From Rhynchopus sp. YZ270_cl-10 (Eukaryota; Euglenozoa; Diplonemea; Diplonemida; Diplonemidae), in the NCBI GenBank assembly GCA_964035575.1, contig OZ037873.1, positions 248,001 through 312,000 on the forward strand: a DNA stretch of 64,000 nt, read 5' to 3'. The notes beneath the pieces were generated by a model. That model was not told the origin of the DNA. It saw only the letters and a list, made by a program, of their open reading frames with translations, and made no database searches. Positions 40,896 to 50,335 of this stretch are shown piece after piece. A program made the translations under genes and the position numbers. How positions within the stretch are numbered: position 1 is the stretch's first letter; each line of letters starts with the position of its first letter.

Positions 40896-41468
40896 TTATG
40901 AGACAGTACAGCATTCGCAGGTATTATTCGTTGACGGATCGGGGTCTTCTGAGAGATCGTGGAGGACTCGCACACTGGGGTTTTCTTGCATAGCCAGGTT
41001 GAGCACCGCGAAGCCTGGTGCCGAGATACGGTTCCCCCTGAGGTCCAGGAGGGAGAGGGTGGTAGTGTTTTCAAGCGCTGCAGCCAATGCGGAGGCCCCT
41101 TGGTTTGTTATATCATTTCCGTACAAATCAAGCGACGTTACTGTGGTATTGGCCTGCAGGAAGTACGCTATATCCTCCGCCCCGCTGTCACCCACCAGAT
41201 TCGACCCGAGGTCCACCAGCTGTACATCCGGCCGCTGTTCCACCTCCGTCAAAATAAACAAAATCTCCTTGTCGGTGATGTTCCTGTTTGACAGGGTAAC
41301 CTCTCTCCCGCAGCCGTTCAGCTTCCTCCTGACAATCTCTGCAAACCGTTCGCTTGTCTCCCGCATGCTGGGAGAGGTTTCACCCCCTTCGCACATCCCC
41401 AATAGCTCATCCCCTTCACCAAATTCATCTTCCGCGCAGGGATCGTTCACAGAAAGTCCGTAGTGCAT
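40896..41468 (-). CDS. Leucine-rich repeat protein (RI type) with CaaX-like end
   Basis: 190 residues from the ATG at 41468, which directly follows an acceptor (TTTTGGGCAG). The frame is open to an earlier ATG at 41681, but those 71 codons are a Pro/Ser/Tyr stretch read from the upstream pyrimidine tract. After an acidic N-terminus, three or so RNase-inhibitor-type repeats are seen: VQLVDLGSNLVGDSGAEDIA, VTSLDLYGNDITNQGASALA and LSLLDLRGNRISAPGFAVLN. Such repeats bind proteins, as in tropomodulin. The C-terminus NNTCECCTVS ends in a possible farnesylation box (CTVS) with palmitoylatable Cys before it. This is the first of five consecutive genes with such ends. Confidence 0.82.
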   Translation of the reverse strand: MHYGLSVNDPCAEDEFGEGDELLGMCEGGETSPSMRETSERFAEIVRRKLNGCGREVTLSNRNITDKEILFILTEVEQRPDVQLVDLGSNLVGDSGAEDIAYFLQANTTVTSLDLYGNDITNQGASALAAALENTTTLSLLDLRGNRISAPGFAVLNLAMQENPSVRVLHDLSEDPDPSTNNTCECCTVS

Positions 41469-42531
41469 TCTGCCCAAAAGGCTTGGCACAAAGCGTGAAG
41501 CGCCTGCAAGAGGTGAAGTACTCCCGACAGACCCGCTGGTGGGCCCCGAACACTGCGAGGCTCGCCCTTCTGCCCACGGAGGGGGGGAAGAGATGGTGGA
41601 AGGGAGGGGAGGGTGGAGGGGGTATGTGTAGGGTGCTGTGTGGAAAGGGGGGGAGGGTGTGATTAAAACGGTGGTAAACATTGTTGGGCCGTCTATGATC
41701 GTCTCCGGTGAGACGACGCAACAGGCTGTGAGAGCTTTGTGAGAGTCGGTGAGAGCTTATTGAGAGCTGAAAAAAAAAAATCTCTCTCCGTTCATAGATG
41801 GTCCCATTGTTTTGGGGTGTTAAAGGAGGGAAATGGTTTGCTTCTCTCTTTTGTGTTTAACATTTTTGGGGTTTTCTCTCCCCCCTAACGCTTCCTCAGG
41901 GGGAAAACCTTTGCCGGTTTTGAAATTTTGGCCTCAGATTTAGCGATTGGTACTCCTGAACCTGGTCCTTTGCGTACATATTGCGTACTTCTTGCGTACT
42001 TCGTGATACACCTCGTCGGGAGTACCAGCGATACGCCAAAAAAAAAAAGTATGTTTGTTTGTTGCACTTACTGCGGGGGAGAGAGAGGGATATCAATAAG
42101 ACGGTGAAGTAAATGAGAGTGATTTTACTTTTGATGGTTCACCGTTGTAAGTTGCGAATGAAGTATGAATGTGGAATGTTGTACACACACAACTGAAAAA
42201 AGAGGTCATTTGCTGCAAGACCCATGAGAGAAGATAGGATGGCTGCAGCACCCTTTGGTTTTGGGGTAAGCAGCCTTACCGAAGTCTTTGCTGTGCATAT
42301 GTTCGAGAGAAGGGGTAAACGTAGAATAAAATAGTATAGCTCTGAAGATGAACCCAAGCGTCTCTGTGCTGCCACCTAAAGGGGAGCAAGATTCAATAAA
42401 ACAAATCAATTACGTTCTCTTCTGAGTCAAGATGTAGAAAAAAAAAAATAGAAACCGACTGGGAAAATATGAGGGGGGGGAGGAAAGAAAGAAACAAAAC
42501 ACATAGGTCATGTCTCAGACCCCCGGCACCT
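41469..42531. other. Intergenic between LRR gene and WD40 cluster
   Basis: It contains the downstream flank shared by the WD40 copies (from about 42175), a fragment of the GACGGTGAAGTAAATGA MITE (about 42101) and a family A copy (42341-42376). No gene is seen. Confidence 0.55.
42341..42376 (-). repeat. Family A repeat, copy 7
   Basis: GAAGATGAACCCAAGCGTC, TCTGTGCTGCCACC. It is 156 nt past the stop of the first UBL-WD40 paralogue. Confidence 0.6.
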
Positions 42532-43821
42532 TCACGAACACACACACCCACTGCAGCGTGACTCCGTTGCAACAACAGTTCGTTCCGAGAGACAAGGACG
42601 GACACGGGGAGGAAGCGGAGGGGAATCAGGAGGGGGGTTGGAAGTGGCAGGGGAAGCGGGAGTGGGAGGCTCGAGGGGAAGTGGACAGTGTGGGACATGT
42701 TGCAAGGCGTCCTTCTCTGAGACCTGCATGTTGATGGCAGCAATGTCGAGCACAGAGATGCCTCTTCCGAGCACGACCACTAGTCTACGTCCGTCTGGCG
42801 AGGCGTGCACGCGAACACTCGCCGCGTTGTCGAGGCTGGTGCGTCCCATGGGGGCTCCACTGCGTGCGTCCCACTGCTGCACACTCTCGATACACACCGT
42901 GAAGAGGTATCGCGAGCACGCACTGAAGCAGGCTCCACTCATGTGTTTTCCTTTTGGCAGTGTGCAGAGGACCCGCCCGGAGACGATGTCAATGGTGCAG
43001 ACGGTGTGCTTGCTGCCACAGCTCAACACTGCGAGGCTTGCGTCGGGTGAAAACGACGGCTGCAACAAGAACGACATACATTTCCCTCTGCGAACACGGT
43101 GCACCACACGCAACTCAGGGGTGTCTAAACGGCTGATATCAACGTTCGGGTGTCGGTTGCTCAGGAGCAGGGTCTCGCAGGGTGACACTGCAAAGGAGTA
43201 CCCAGAGTGATCAATGGTACGCATCTTCACCCCCTTGCAGGAGTACTGTACAATCTGCTTACTGGTCCCAATCAGCACCGCCTCGGTGACCCGCATCGCC
43301 ACAAGGCTCTCAATCATACGCACCATACTCACCACCACAACCTCTGCACTGTTGTCCCGTGGTTTAAAGCGCGCAACATTGCTCTCTGAACAGTAGACGA
43401 TGTGGTGTGGCATGAGAACCATCTTGCACCGAGGTCCGCCAATGGGAGGGAGAGGTGTGACCTCGGTGGTGACGAGGTTGATGGTGACGGCGTGCTCGCC
43501 ACCCACTGCGACTGTGTCCTCGCATACGTCTGCTACTGAGCATGTAGCATCATAGCACCGCGGCACCCACGCACTGCTGTCCTGCTTCCGTACATAGACA
43601 GTCCCACCTGCGCACAGTGCAGTGTCGGCAATCAGAACCTCCGGTGCCAACACCTCACCATCAGCATCATCCACACACAGCCCCACTGCCTCGGCCGACA
43701 ACACGCTCTGTGGGTACAACACCGCAACAGCACGCTCCTGCAGATCTGCAGCACTGCAACTCTCCCCCACCTCTGCAGCACAGCGTTGTCCAGATGTTGT
43801 GCATTCAAACCATATCTCCAT
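42532..43821 (-). CDS. UBL-WD40 protein, tandem paralogue 1
   Basis: 429 residues from the ATG at 43821 (MEIWFECTTSGQRCAAEVGE), the start shared by all three paralogues. The frame continues upstream to 44127, but that part is the inserted DNA and untranslated region. Residues 1-95 are ubiquitin-like (beta strand, AADLQERAVAVLYP helix, closing GGTVYVRKQD). The rest is a degenerate WD40 propeller with SPDASLAVLSCGSKHTVCTI, FSACSRYLFTVCIESVQQWD and SPDGRRLVVVLGRGISVLDI. A Pro-rich linker absent from the others (LEPPTPASPATSNPPPDSPP) precedes RCSGCVCS, a C-terminal CVCS that could be prenylated. An acceptor CTCTCAG lies 15 nt upstream. Confidence 0.88.
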   Translation of the reverse strand: MEIWFECTTSGQRCAAEVGESCSAADLQERAVAVLYPQSVLSAEAVGLCVDDADGEVLAPEVLIADTALCAGGTVYVRKQDSSAWVPRCYDATCSVADVCEDTVAVGGEHAVTINLVTTEVTPLPPIGGPRCKMVLMPHHIVYCSESNVARFKPRDNSAEVVVVSMVRMIESLVAMRVTEAVLIGTSKQIVQYSCKGVKMRTIDHSGYSFAVSPCETLLLSNRHPNVDISRLDTPELRVVHRVRRGKCMSFLLQPSFSPDASLAVLSCGSKHTVCTIDIVSGRVLCTLPKGKHMSGACFSACSRYLFTVCIESVQQWDARSGAPMGRTSLDNAASVRVHASPDGRRLVVVLGRGISVLDIAAINMQVSEKDALQHVPHCPLPLEPPTPASPATSNPPPDSPPLPPRVRPCLSERTVVATESRCSGCVCS

Positions 43822-43835
43822 TGTGTGGTCACTGT

Positions 43836-43870
43836 CTGAGAGGGGGTGGTGTGGGTGGTGTGGGTGAAGA
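43836..43870 (-). promoter_or_regulatory. Probable trans-splice acceptor of paralogue 1
   Basis: Gene-strand sequence CACCCCCTCTCAG, AG at 43837-43836, identical in context to paralogue 2. Confidence 0.5.
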
Positions 43871-43875
43871 AGCGC

Positions 43876-44076
43876 ATTGCATTGTCCTATGCCAGCATCT
43901 CTTTGTTTTTCTCTTTTTAAATTTTTCCTGCATTTATTATTCTCTTCTTTGTACGTTATTTTGTCTTGGTTGTTGTTAGATACGCTCACTCGCCTATCGA
44001 GTTCTGTGAATAGCACGGAACTCCTGTGCAAATGTATACATGGAAGGACAGTATCATATGTGACACCGGTGTGTGC
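43876..44076. mobile_element. 201-bp insertion unique to paralogue 1 upstream region
   Basis: The flanking copies of GAAGAAGCGC (43866-43875 and 44077-44086) form a 10-bp direct duplication; paralogue 2 has GAAGAAGCGC once followed directly by the sequence found here after 44086. So this is an inserted segment with a target duplication. The interior is T-rich, then GATACGCTCACTCGCCTATC, and ends CACCGGTGTGTGC. No coding. Confidence 0.75.
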
Positions 44077-44086
44077 GAAGAAGCGC

Positions 44087-44491
44087 AGCAAAAAAAAAGA
44101 GGAGGAAGTCACACTGTGTTGAGGCATCTATGACCACGAAAAGAGTTGTGCACACATCTGTGTACCGTGGCGTGAAAAACTGACAAAAAAAAAAATGGGA
44201 AAATACCGCACCAAAAAAGACATGTTGCGAATAAAAGATGAACGTGTATGTTGTGCACACAACTGAAAAAAGAGGTCATTTGCTGCAAGACCCATGAGAG
44301 AAGATAGGATGGCTGCAACATCCTTTGGTTGGGGTAAGCAGCCTTACCGAAGCCTTTGCTGTCCATGCCCATAACTGCTTCAAACACACATAATCCTTTC
44401 TGCACAACACCCTGCACAGGAACTGCTCACAACTCATTCAAGCGTTCTTTCTCCACCCATAGCATCGATCACACCCTTCTCGAGCCTGCCT
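44087..44491. other. Spacer between paralogues 1 and 2
   Basis: It includes TCATTTGCTGCAAGACCCAT, GAGAGAAGATAGGATGGCTG, the same flank that follows paralogue 1 (42207) and paralogue 3 (45980). No separate gene is seen. Confidence 0.6.
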
Positions 44492-45736
44492 TCACGAACA
44501 CACACACCCACTGCAGCGTGACTCCGTTGCCACAACAGTTCGTTTCGGACGGGAAAGCGGAGGGGGAACAGGAAGGGGAAGGGGAGGACGGGGGGGACCA
44601 CGTTGCAAGGCATCCTTCTCTGAGATCTGCATGTTGATGGCAGCAATGTCGAGCACAGAGATGAGATTTCCGAGCACGACCACTAGTCTGCGTCCGTCTG
44701 GCGAGGCGTGCAGGCGTATACCCCTCGACGCGTAGCCGCATAGGCTGGTGCGTCCCATGGGGGCTCCACTGCGTGCGTCCCACTGCTGCACACTCTCGAT
44801 ACACACCGTGAAGAGGTATCGCGAGCACGCACTGAAGCAGGCTCCATTCACAACGTGCTCTCCATTGGGCAGTGTGCAGAGGGCCTGCCCGGAGACGATG
44901 TCAATGGTGCGGACGGTGTTGTCGTTGCCACAGCTCAACACTGCGAGGCTTGAGTCGGGTGAAAACGACGGTCGTAAATAGAACGACCTCTCCAGAGCTG
45001 TGTCCACACGGTGCACCACACACAACTCAGGGGTGTCTAAACGGTTGACATTAATGGCAGGGTATTTGTTGCTCAGGAGCAGGGTCTCGCAGGGTGACAC
45101 TGCAAAGGAGTACCCAGAGTGATCAATGGTGCGCATCTTCACCCCTTCGCAGGTGTACTGTATAATCTCCCGACTGGTCCCAATCAGCACCGCCTCGGTG
45201 ACCCGCATCGCCACAAGGCTCTCAACCCTGCGTACCACATTCCTCACCACAATCTCGGCACCGTTGCCCCGCGATGTAAAGTGCACCCTACTGCTCAGTG
45301 AACTACAGTAGACAATGTGGTGTGGCATGAGAACCATGTGACACCGAGGTCCGCCAATGGGAGGGAGAGGTGTGACCTCGGTGGTGACGAGGTTGATGGT
45401 GACGGCGTGCTCGCCACCCACTGCGACTGTGTCCTCGCATACGTCTGCTGCTGAGCATGTAGCATCATAGCACCGCGGCACCCACGCACTGCTGTCCTGC
45501 TTCCGTACATAGACAGTCCCACCTGCGCACAGTGCAGTGTCGGCAATCAGAACCTCCGGTGCCAGCACCTCACCATCAGCATCCTCCACACACAGCCCCA
45601 CTGCCTCGGCCGACAACACGCTCTGTGGGTACAACACCGCAACAGCACGCTCCTGCAGGTCTGCAGCACTGCAACTCTCCCCCACCTCTGCAGCACAGCG
45701 TTGTCCAGATGTTGTGCACTCAAACCATATCTCCAT
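44492..45736 (-). CDS. UBL-WD40 protein, tandem paralogue 2
   Basis: 414 residues, ATG at 45736. The N-terminal 180 residues are nearly the same as paralogues 1 and 3 (MEIWFECTTSGQRCAAEVGE; V-ADVCEDTVAVGGEHAVT). The middle differs (VYCSSLSSRVHFTSRGNGAE). It ends RCSGCVCS, with the short linker PPPLSRPKRTVVATES. The acceptor CTCTCAG is 15 nt upstream. The function is likely to be scaffold-type binding; the ubiquitin-like part may recruit the proteasome or ubiquitin machinery (inference). Confidence 0.88.
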   Translation of the reverse strand: MEIWFECTTSGQRCAAEVGESCSAADLQERAVAVLYPQSVLSAEAVGLCVEDADGEVLAPEVLIADTALCAGGTVYVRKQDSSAWVPRCYDATCSAADVCEDTVAVGGEHAVTINLVTTEVTPLPPIGGPRCHMVLMPHHIVYCSSLSSRVHFTSRGNGAEIVVRNVVRRVESLVAMRVTEAVLIGTSREIIQYTCEGVKMRTIDHSGYSFAVSPCETLLLSNKYPAINVNRLDTPELCVVHRVDTALERSFYLRPSFSPDSSLAVLSCGNDNTVRTIDIVSGQALCTLPNGEHVVNGACFSACSRYLFTVCIESVQQWDARSGAPMGRTSLCGYASRGIRLHASPDGRRLVVVLGNLISVLDIAAINMQISEKDALQRGPPRPPLPLPVPPPLSRPKRTVVATESRCSGCVCS

Positions 45737-45750
45737 TGTGTGGTCACTGT

Positions 45751-45785
45751 CTGAGAGGGGGCGGTGTGGGTGGTGTGGGTGAAGA
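45751..45785 (-). promoter_or_regulatory. Probable trans-splice acceptor of paralogue 2
   Basis: Gene-strand CACCGCCCCCTCTCAG, AG at 45752-45751. Confidence 0.5.
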
Positions 45786-46197
45786 AGCGCAGCAAAAAAA
45801 AGAGGAGGAAGTCACACTATCCTTGACTGCGTAAAGAGTTGTACACGTCTGTGTACCGTGGCGTGAAAAACTGCCAAAAAAAAAAAAAAAAAAAAATGGG
45901 AAAATACCGCACCAAGAAAAACATGTTGCGAATAAAAGATGAACGTGTATGCTGTGCACACACAACTGAAAAAAGAGGTCATTACTTGCTTCAAGACCCA
46001 TGAGAGAAGATAGGATGGCTGCAACATCCTTTGGTTGGGGTAAGCAGCCTTACCGAAGCCTTTGCTGTCCATGCCCACAACTGCTTCAAACACACATAAT
46101 CCTTTCTGCACAACACCCTGCACAGGAACTGCTCACAACTCATTTCAAGCGTTCTTTCTCCACCCACAGCATCGATCACCCCTTCTCGAGCCTGCCT
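45786..46197. other. Spacer between paralogues 2 and 3
   Basis: It is similar to the spacer at 44087-44491 and carries a long A run (about 45876-45896). No gene is seen. Confidence 0.6.
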
Positions 46198-47436
46198 TCA
46201 CGAACACACACACCCACTGCAGCGTGACTCCGTTGTAACAACAGTTCGTTTGGGAAGGGGAAGAGGAAGGGCAAGGGGGCGGGGGGGACCATGTTGCAAG
46301 GCGTCCTTCTCTGAGACCTGCATGTTGATGGCAATGTCCAGCACAACGATGGTTGTTCTGAACACGACCACTAGTCTGCGTCCGTCTGGCGAGGCGTGCA
46401 GGCGTATACCCCTCGACGCGTAGCCGCATAGGCTGGTGCGTCCCATGGGGGCTCCACTGCGTGCGTCCCACTGCTGCACACTCTCGATACACACCGTGAA
46501 GAGGTATCGCGAGCACGCACTGAAGCAGGCTCCACTCACAACGTGCTCTCCATTGGGTAGTGTGCAGAGGGCCTGCCCGGAGACGATGTCAATGGTGCGG
46601 ACGGTGTTGTCGTTGCCACAGCTCAACACTGCGAGGCTTGAGTCGGGTGAAAACGACGGTCGTAAATAGGACGACCTCTCCAGACCTGTGTCCACACGGT
46701 GCACCACACACAACTCAGGGGTGTCTAAACGGCTGACATTAATGGCAGGGTATTTGTTGCTCAGGAGCAGGGTCTCGCAGGGTGACACTGCAAAGGAGTA
46801 CCCGGGGTGATCAATGGTGCGCATCTTCACTCCCTCGCAGGTATACTGTATAATCTCCTGCCTGGTCCCAATCAGCACCGCCTCGGTGACCCGCATCGCC
46901 ACAAGGCTCTCAACTATGCGCACCAGATTCCTCACCACACATCTCACAGCAATCTCGGCACCGCTGTCCCGCGATGTAAAGTGCACCCTGTTGCTAAGTG
47001 AACTAAAGTAGACGATGTGGTGTGGCATGAGAACCATGTTACGCCGAGGTTCACCAATGGGAGGGAGAGGTGTGACCTCGGTGGTGACGAGGTTGATGGT
47101 GACGGCGTGCTCGCCACCCACTGCGACTGTGTCCTCGCATACGTCTGCTGCTGAGCATGTAGCATCATAGCACCGCGGCACCCACGCACTGCTGTCCTGC
47201 TTCCGTACATAGACAGTCCCACCTGCGCACAGTGCGGTGCCGGCAATTAGAACCTCCGGTGCCAACACCTCACCATCAGCATCATCCACACACAGCCCCA
47301 CTGCCTCGGCCGACAACACGCTCTGTGGGTACAACACCGCAACAGCACGCTCCTGCAGATCTGCAGCACTGCAACTCTCCCCCACCTCTGCAGCACAGCG
47401 TTGTCCAGATGTTGTGCATTCAAACCATATTTCCAT
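46198..47436 (-). CDS. UBL-WD40 protein, tandem paralogue 3
   Basis: 412 residues, ATG at 47436. The longer upstream frame (to 47805) is a Phe/Pro/Ser-rich translation of a pyrimidine-rich leader and is not coding. The protein is closest to paralogue 2 in the propeller (SFSPDSSLAVLSCGNDNTVR, GRTSLCGYASRGIRLHASPD). It ends RCSGCVCS after a short KRTVVTTES linker. The DNA directly upstream of the ATG departs from that of paralogues 1 and 2, which share CTCTCAG, so this copy uses another leader and acceptor. Confidence 0.88.
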   Translation of the reverse strand: MEIWFECTTSGQRCAAEVGESCSAADLQERAVAVLYPQSVLSAEAVGLCVDDADGEVLAPEVLIAGTALCAGGTVYVRKQDSSAWVPRCYDATCSAADVCEDTVAVGGEHAVTINLVTTEVTPLPPIGEPRRNMVLMPHHIVYFSSLSNRVHFTSRDSGAEIAVRCVVRNLVRIVESLVAMRVTEAVLIGTRQEIIQYTCEGVKMRTIDHPGYSFAVSPCETLLLSNKYPAINVSRLDTPELCVVHRVDTGLERSSYLRPSFSPDSSLAVLSCGNDNTVRTIDIVSGQALCTLPNGEHVVSGACFSACSRYLFTVCIESVQQWDARSGAPMGRTSLCGYASRGIRLHASPDGRRLVVVFRTTIVVLDIAINMQVSEKDALQHGPPRPLALPLPLPKRTVVTTESRCSGCVCS

Positions 47437-48040
47437 TGTGCGGTGTGGGTGAAAGCGTGAAGTGGGGAGGCTATCTTTGAGCGAGCGGTAAAGAATAGGG
47501 GTGAAAGGAGAAGAGCAAAGAGGCCTCTGGTAAAGAGAGTGCGTGGTTAGAAAAGCTGGGATGGTTCTAAGTCTCTCGAAGTAAGAGTACAACGTTAAAC
47601 CACTAAAGATAGGGAAATGTTGAAATTGGGGAAACAGAAGAAAGCCAAGAAAATATGAAAACAAAAGGGGCAGAGAGGGGCAGGGGGAACTCGAATAATT
47701 CTCCAAAGGAAACAAAGATATCGCATTTGTTGATGTTGTTTTCTTGGTGTGCTGGAAAGCACACAAAATGGCGGCATATCCCCTGAAAATAGCTTGTTTG
47801 GGCAAAACAGTAAGTGGAAGTTAGAAAGCAAACCGAGTCTGTATCATACAGGATGATGTTCAAACATGAAAAAAATCCTTTACGGACGAAGACAACAAAA
47901 GCGGACATTCGACACGACACCCATACACCACGAGCGCAATAAACCCACCTTACAAATCACCAATTTTAATCAAAAAAAAAAAAAACGACACGGCTCTTGT
48001 ACAAAAAAAAACAAAACAAAACAAAAATGTTAAACCCTAC
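47437..48040. other. Intergenic, leader region of paralogue 3
   Basis: Pyrimidine-rich on the gene strand near the ATG, then A/T-rich with a long A run near 47973. No gene is seen. Confidence 0.5.
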
Positions 48041-49219
48041 TCACGCACAGACACAGTTCCCGCAACGGCCGGGGAGGAGGCCTCTTTCATTGCAGTGTGG
48101 GATGGGGGCTGGGTTGCGGTTTGCGGATGTGGGGACAGGTATGACACGCACACCTGCATCGTCTATGCACACGACAGCTTTGCCACAGCGCGAGACACGC
48201 ACCGCATGCGTGAAGAGCGCACTGCCTGTGAAGGCATGCACACAGACACCACTTTCCCATTGGCATATGGTTCTGTCCAGACTCGCCGAGAAGTAAAACG
48301 CACCACACGGACTGAACGCACCGTCCACCACAAAGTCGCGATGGTGCCGCATCGTGCACACCTTGCCCCGCGAGGCCACATCCCACAGCACCACAGCATG
48401 GTCTGCTGTCGTGGTCGCCAGCTGTTTCGAATCTGGTGAAAACACCGTAAAGTACGATGCAGGCGTTTCGCAGGCAATCTCCCCTTCAGACTCCCCAGTC
48501 TCCAACGCAAAGAACACTAAAGAGCGTGGCGACCACCCAACCAAAAACCGTTCGTCAGGCGCAACGGACACTGCGCGGGCAGACGCGATGGTACGCAGCA
48601 GCACCCCGCTGGAGGACAGAACGTTACAATCAAAAAATGTCCCTGCAACGATCCGCCGTGCACACGGTGTCACTGTGATGCTGAGCACTGCGTGCACACA
48701 GTCTGTCTCAAAGAGTGCCGTCCCCCCTCCCCCACCCCCTCCCCCCAACGCCACAGCGCACACCTGCGCACTGTCCTGCTCAGAGTACACCAGACACCCC
48801 TCCCCTGCATCTCCACACGCTATGTCCCCAAATACCACCGGGTGTGTCACTGTACCGTTGCACAGATCGATCTGGTAGACCCCCGAGAGCCCTTCTGACC
48901 CTCCCACAAAGCAGAAGCGACCGCACGGTGCCAGACGAAGCCATTCGCAGCTTGTGGTGAGGTCACGCAGGTGGTATGTGGGTTGCAGCCATGCGGGTGG
49001 TGGTGGCAGTGGTGGTGTCTCCTTTTCGGGATCCTTCATCTCCACCTCAATGTTACTGCAAGAGGCACGTGTGTTGCCTGCAAACACCTCCCGGTTGTCA
49101 TGTACAGACTTTATCCGTGGTGGCGGCGATGATGGTGGAGATGCACATGATATTGTTTCATGATTAGGTAGTGTGTTGGTTGCGTTGGTTGTGTGGGAGA
49201 GGGGGAGGGGGGATTGCAT
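48041..49219 (-). CDS. WD40-repeat protein with CVCA end
   Basis: 392 residues from the ATG at 49219, which follows an acceptor CACCCCAG 21 nt upstream. There is no ubiquitin-like domain. About 90 residues of Pro/Ser-rich sequence lead into WD40 blades such as EWLRLAPCGRFCFVGGSEG, VTPCARRIVAGTFFDCNV, SPDSKQLATTTADHAVVLWD and FSPCGAFYFSASLDRTICQW. A Gly run (about 160-167) interrupts one blade. The C-terminus GRCGNCVCA matches the CVCS ends of the neighbouring paralogues, so the anchor motif is kept though the N-terminus differs. Alternative start: the Met of MKDPEKETPP further in. Confidence 0.8.
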   Translation of the reverse strand: MQSPLPLSHTTNATNTLPNHETISCASPPSSPPPRIKSVHDNREVFAGNTRASCSNIEVEMKDPEKETPPLPPPPAWLQPTYHLRDLTTSCEWLRLAPCGRFCFVGGSEGLSGVYQIDLCNGTVTHPVVFGDIACGDAGEGCLVYSEQDSAQVCAVALGGGGGGGGTALFETDCVHAVLSITVTPCARRIVAGTFFDCNVLSSSGVLLRTIASARAVSVAPDERFLVGWSPRSLVFFALETGESEGEIACETPASYFTVFSPDSKQLATTTADHAVVLWDVASRGKVCTMRHHRDFVVDGAFSPCGAFYFSASLDRTICQWESGVCVHAFTGSALFTHAVRVSRCGKAVVCIDDAGVRVIPVPTSANRNPAPIPHCNERGLLPGRCGNCVCA

Positions 49220-49615
49220 GTGGCCAGGGGGGAGTGGCACACCTGGGGTGGGGTGGGGGTGGGGGAGGGGAGGCTTTGATCAAGTAAGAATGTCAGAACA
49301 CAGCTGTGATAAACAACCCCCAGGATATTGTTGTCAACGTGGAGGGAGAGGAACACTACGTCTCTGAACAATGCTTGAGTTTTAAAAACAAAACAAAAAA
49401 ACACCTTTATTTTTATTTTCGAAATCGCTACAAAAATGGTGTACTTTTTTTTGTATTGTTATTGTCGGGTTCCCGGAGGAAAAATGGAATCCTGTGTATG
49501 TGGTTCGCCGTTTTCGTTTCCCTGAGAGATGCATCTCCACCTGAAGCCGAGACTTAATGAACGTTCTGGCAAGACTAACATGTGGAAAAACCTTCGTCCA
49601 GATCGACAGGCATTT
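49220..49615. other. Intergenic upstream of WD40 gene
   Basis: On the gene strand it has a C-rich tract near the gene; nothing else. Confidence 0.5.
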
Positions 49616-49685
49616 TTGACTTGAAATACAAAAACCCCTCTCATGACAGTGTACCTCCACCTAGGAACCAAGGACTGACCCTGAA
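49616..49685 (-). repeat. Family C repeat, copy 6
   Basis: TTGACTTGAAATACAAAAAC, CCCTCTCATGACAGTGTACC, then TAGGAACCAAGGACTGACC; the 3' part is divergent. Confidence 0.65.
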
Positions 49686-49760
49686 GGAGGGCGGAAGATT
49701 AGCTCTCTCCTACTATGGGTGTAACGTTTTCACACCCACAGTATGTACTATTTTGCTTTT

Positions 49761-49813
49761 TTTGAAAACTTGGTTGTATTAGTGTAGACACTCGGGGATG
49801 AACTCTACAATAC
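49761..49813 (-). repeat. Family B repeat, copy 4
   Basis: GAAAACTTGGTTGTATTAG, TGTAGACACTCGGGGATGAA, CTCTACAATAC. Confidence 0.75.
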
Positions 49814-49840
49814 AAAACTTTTTTTTAGAATCAATAACCT

Positions 49841-49956
49841 ACTATCGACAATCACCCTGTCCGAGGCAGGGTTCTGTGCACAAAGTCGTCCGAAAGGCGA
49901 ATGAATTTCAAAGGAAAATATGCAGTTCATCCTCAACCCAAAGAAATCTCTTTTAA
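49841..49956 (-). repeat. Family E repeat, copy 3 (long form)
   Basis: ACTATCGACAATCA, stem CCCTG-TCCGAGG-CAGGG, TTCTGTGCACAAAG, then GCAGTTCATCCTCAACCC. Confidence 0.75.
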
Positions 49957-50103
49957 CCGGGTTTGTGTGGTTTTTTATAATTTTTTTTTGACGTTAACGG
50001 GTTTGTGGGGGGGTTTTTGCTTTTATAAGACACCACACTGTTTACTCCGCACAGGGGTAATGAAACATGGGAGCGGATAGAGCGAAAAAAAAAAATTTTT
50101 TTT

Positions 50104-50145
50104 AAAGCTTGCTTGTAATGGCGTACACCGAGGATGCGCTCCTTT
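50104..50145 (-). repeat. Family B repeat, copy 5 (divergent)
   Basis: AAGCTTGCTTGTAATGGC, GTACACCGAGGATGCGC, TCCTTT. Confidence 0.55.
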
Positions 50146-50335
50146 TAAAAAAAAAAACACGGGTTGGGTAAATCTTTTTTATTTTCAGGACTGTTGTCTT
50201 GCTTTCAAGATTTTGAGAAATAAACTGTATTTCACGTACCAACCTTTTATGGAAGAGTCCCCGAGCGGAATCTAAAAAGATAAAGACTTCCCCCAACCCG
50301 TGAAAAAAGATTTTTTGTTTTTTGAAAATATGCTT

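Noticed and set aside
41469..41681. Longer start of the LRR protein
   Set aside because: The 71 extra residues come from the C/T tract upstream of a good acceptor placed one base before the later ATG.
3620..42376. Family A as a hammerhead ribozyme because of GATGA
   Set aside because: The CTGATGA core and the GAAA partner strand are not both present.
43822..44127. Upstream in-frame ATG of UBL-WD40 paralogue 1
   Set aside because: It arises from the 201-bp insertion and leader; paralogue 2 lacks it.
47437..47805. N-terminal extension of UBL-WD40 paralogue 3
   Set aside because: It translates a pyrimidine-rich leader and is not shared by the paralogues, which all start MEIWFEC.
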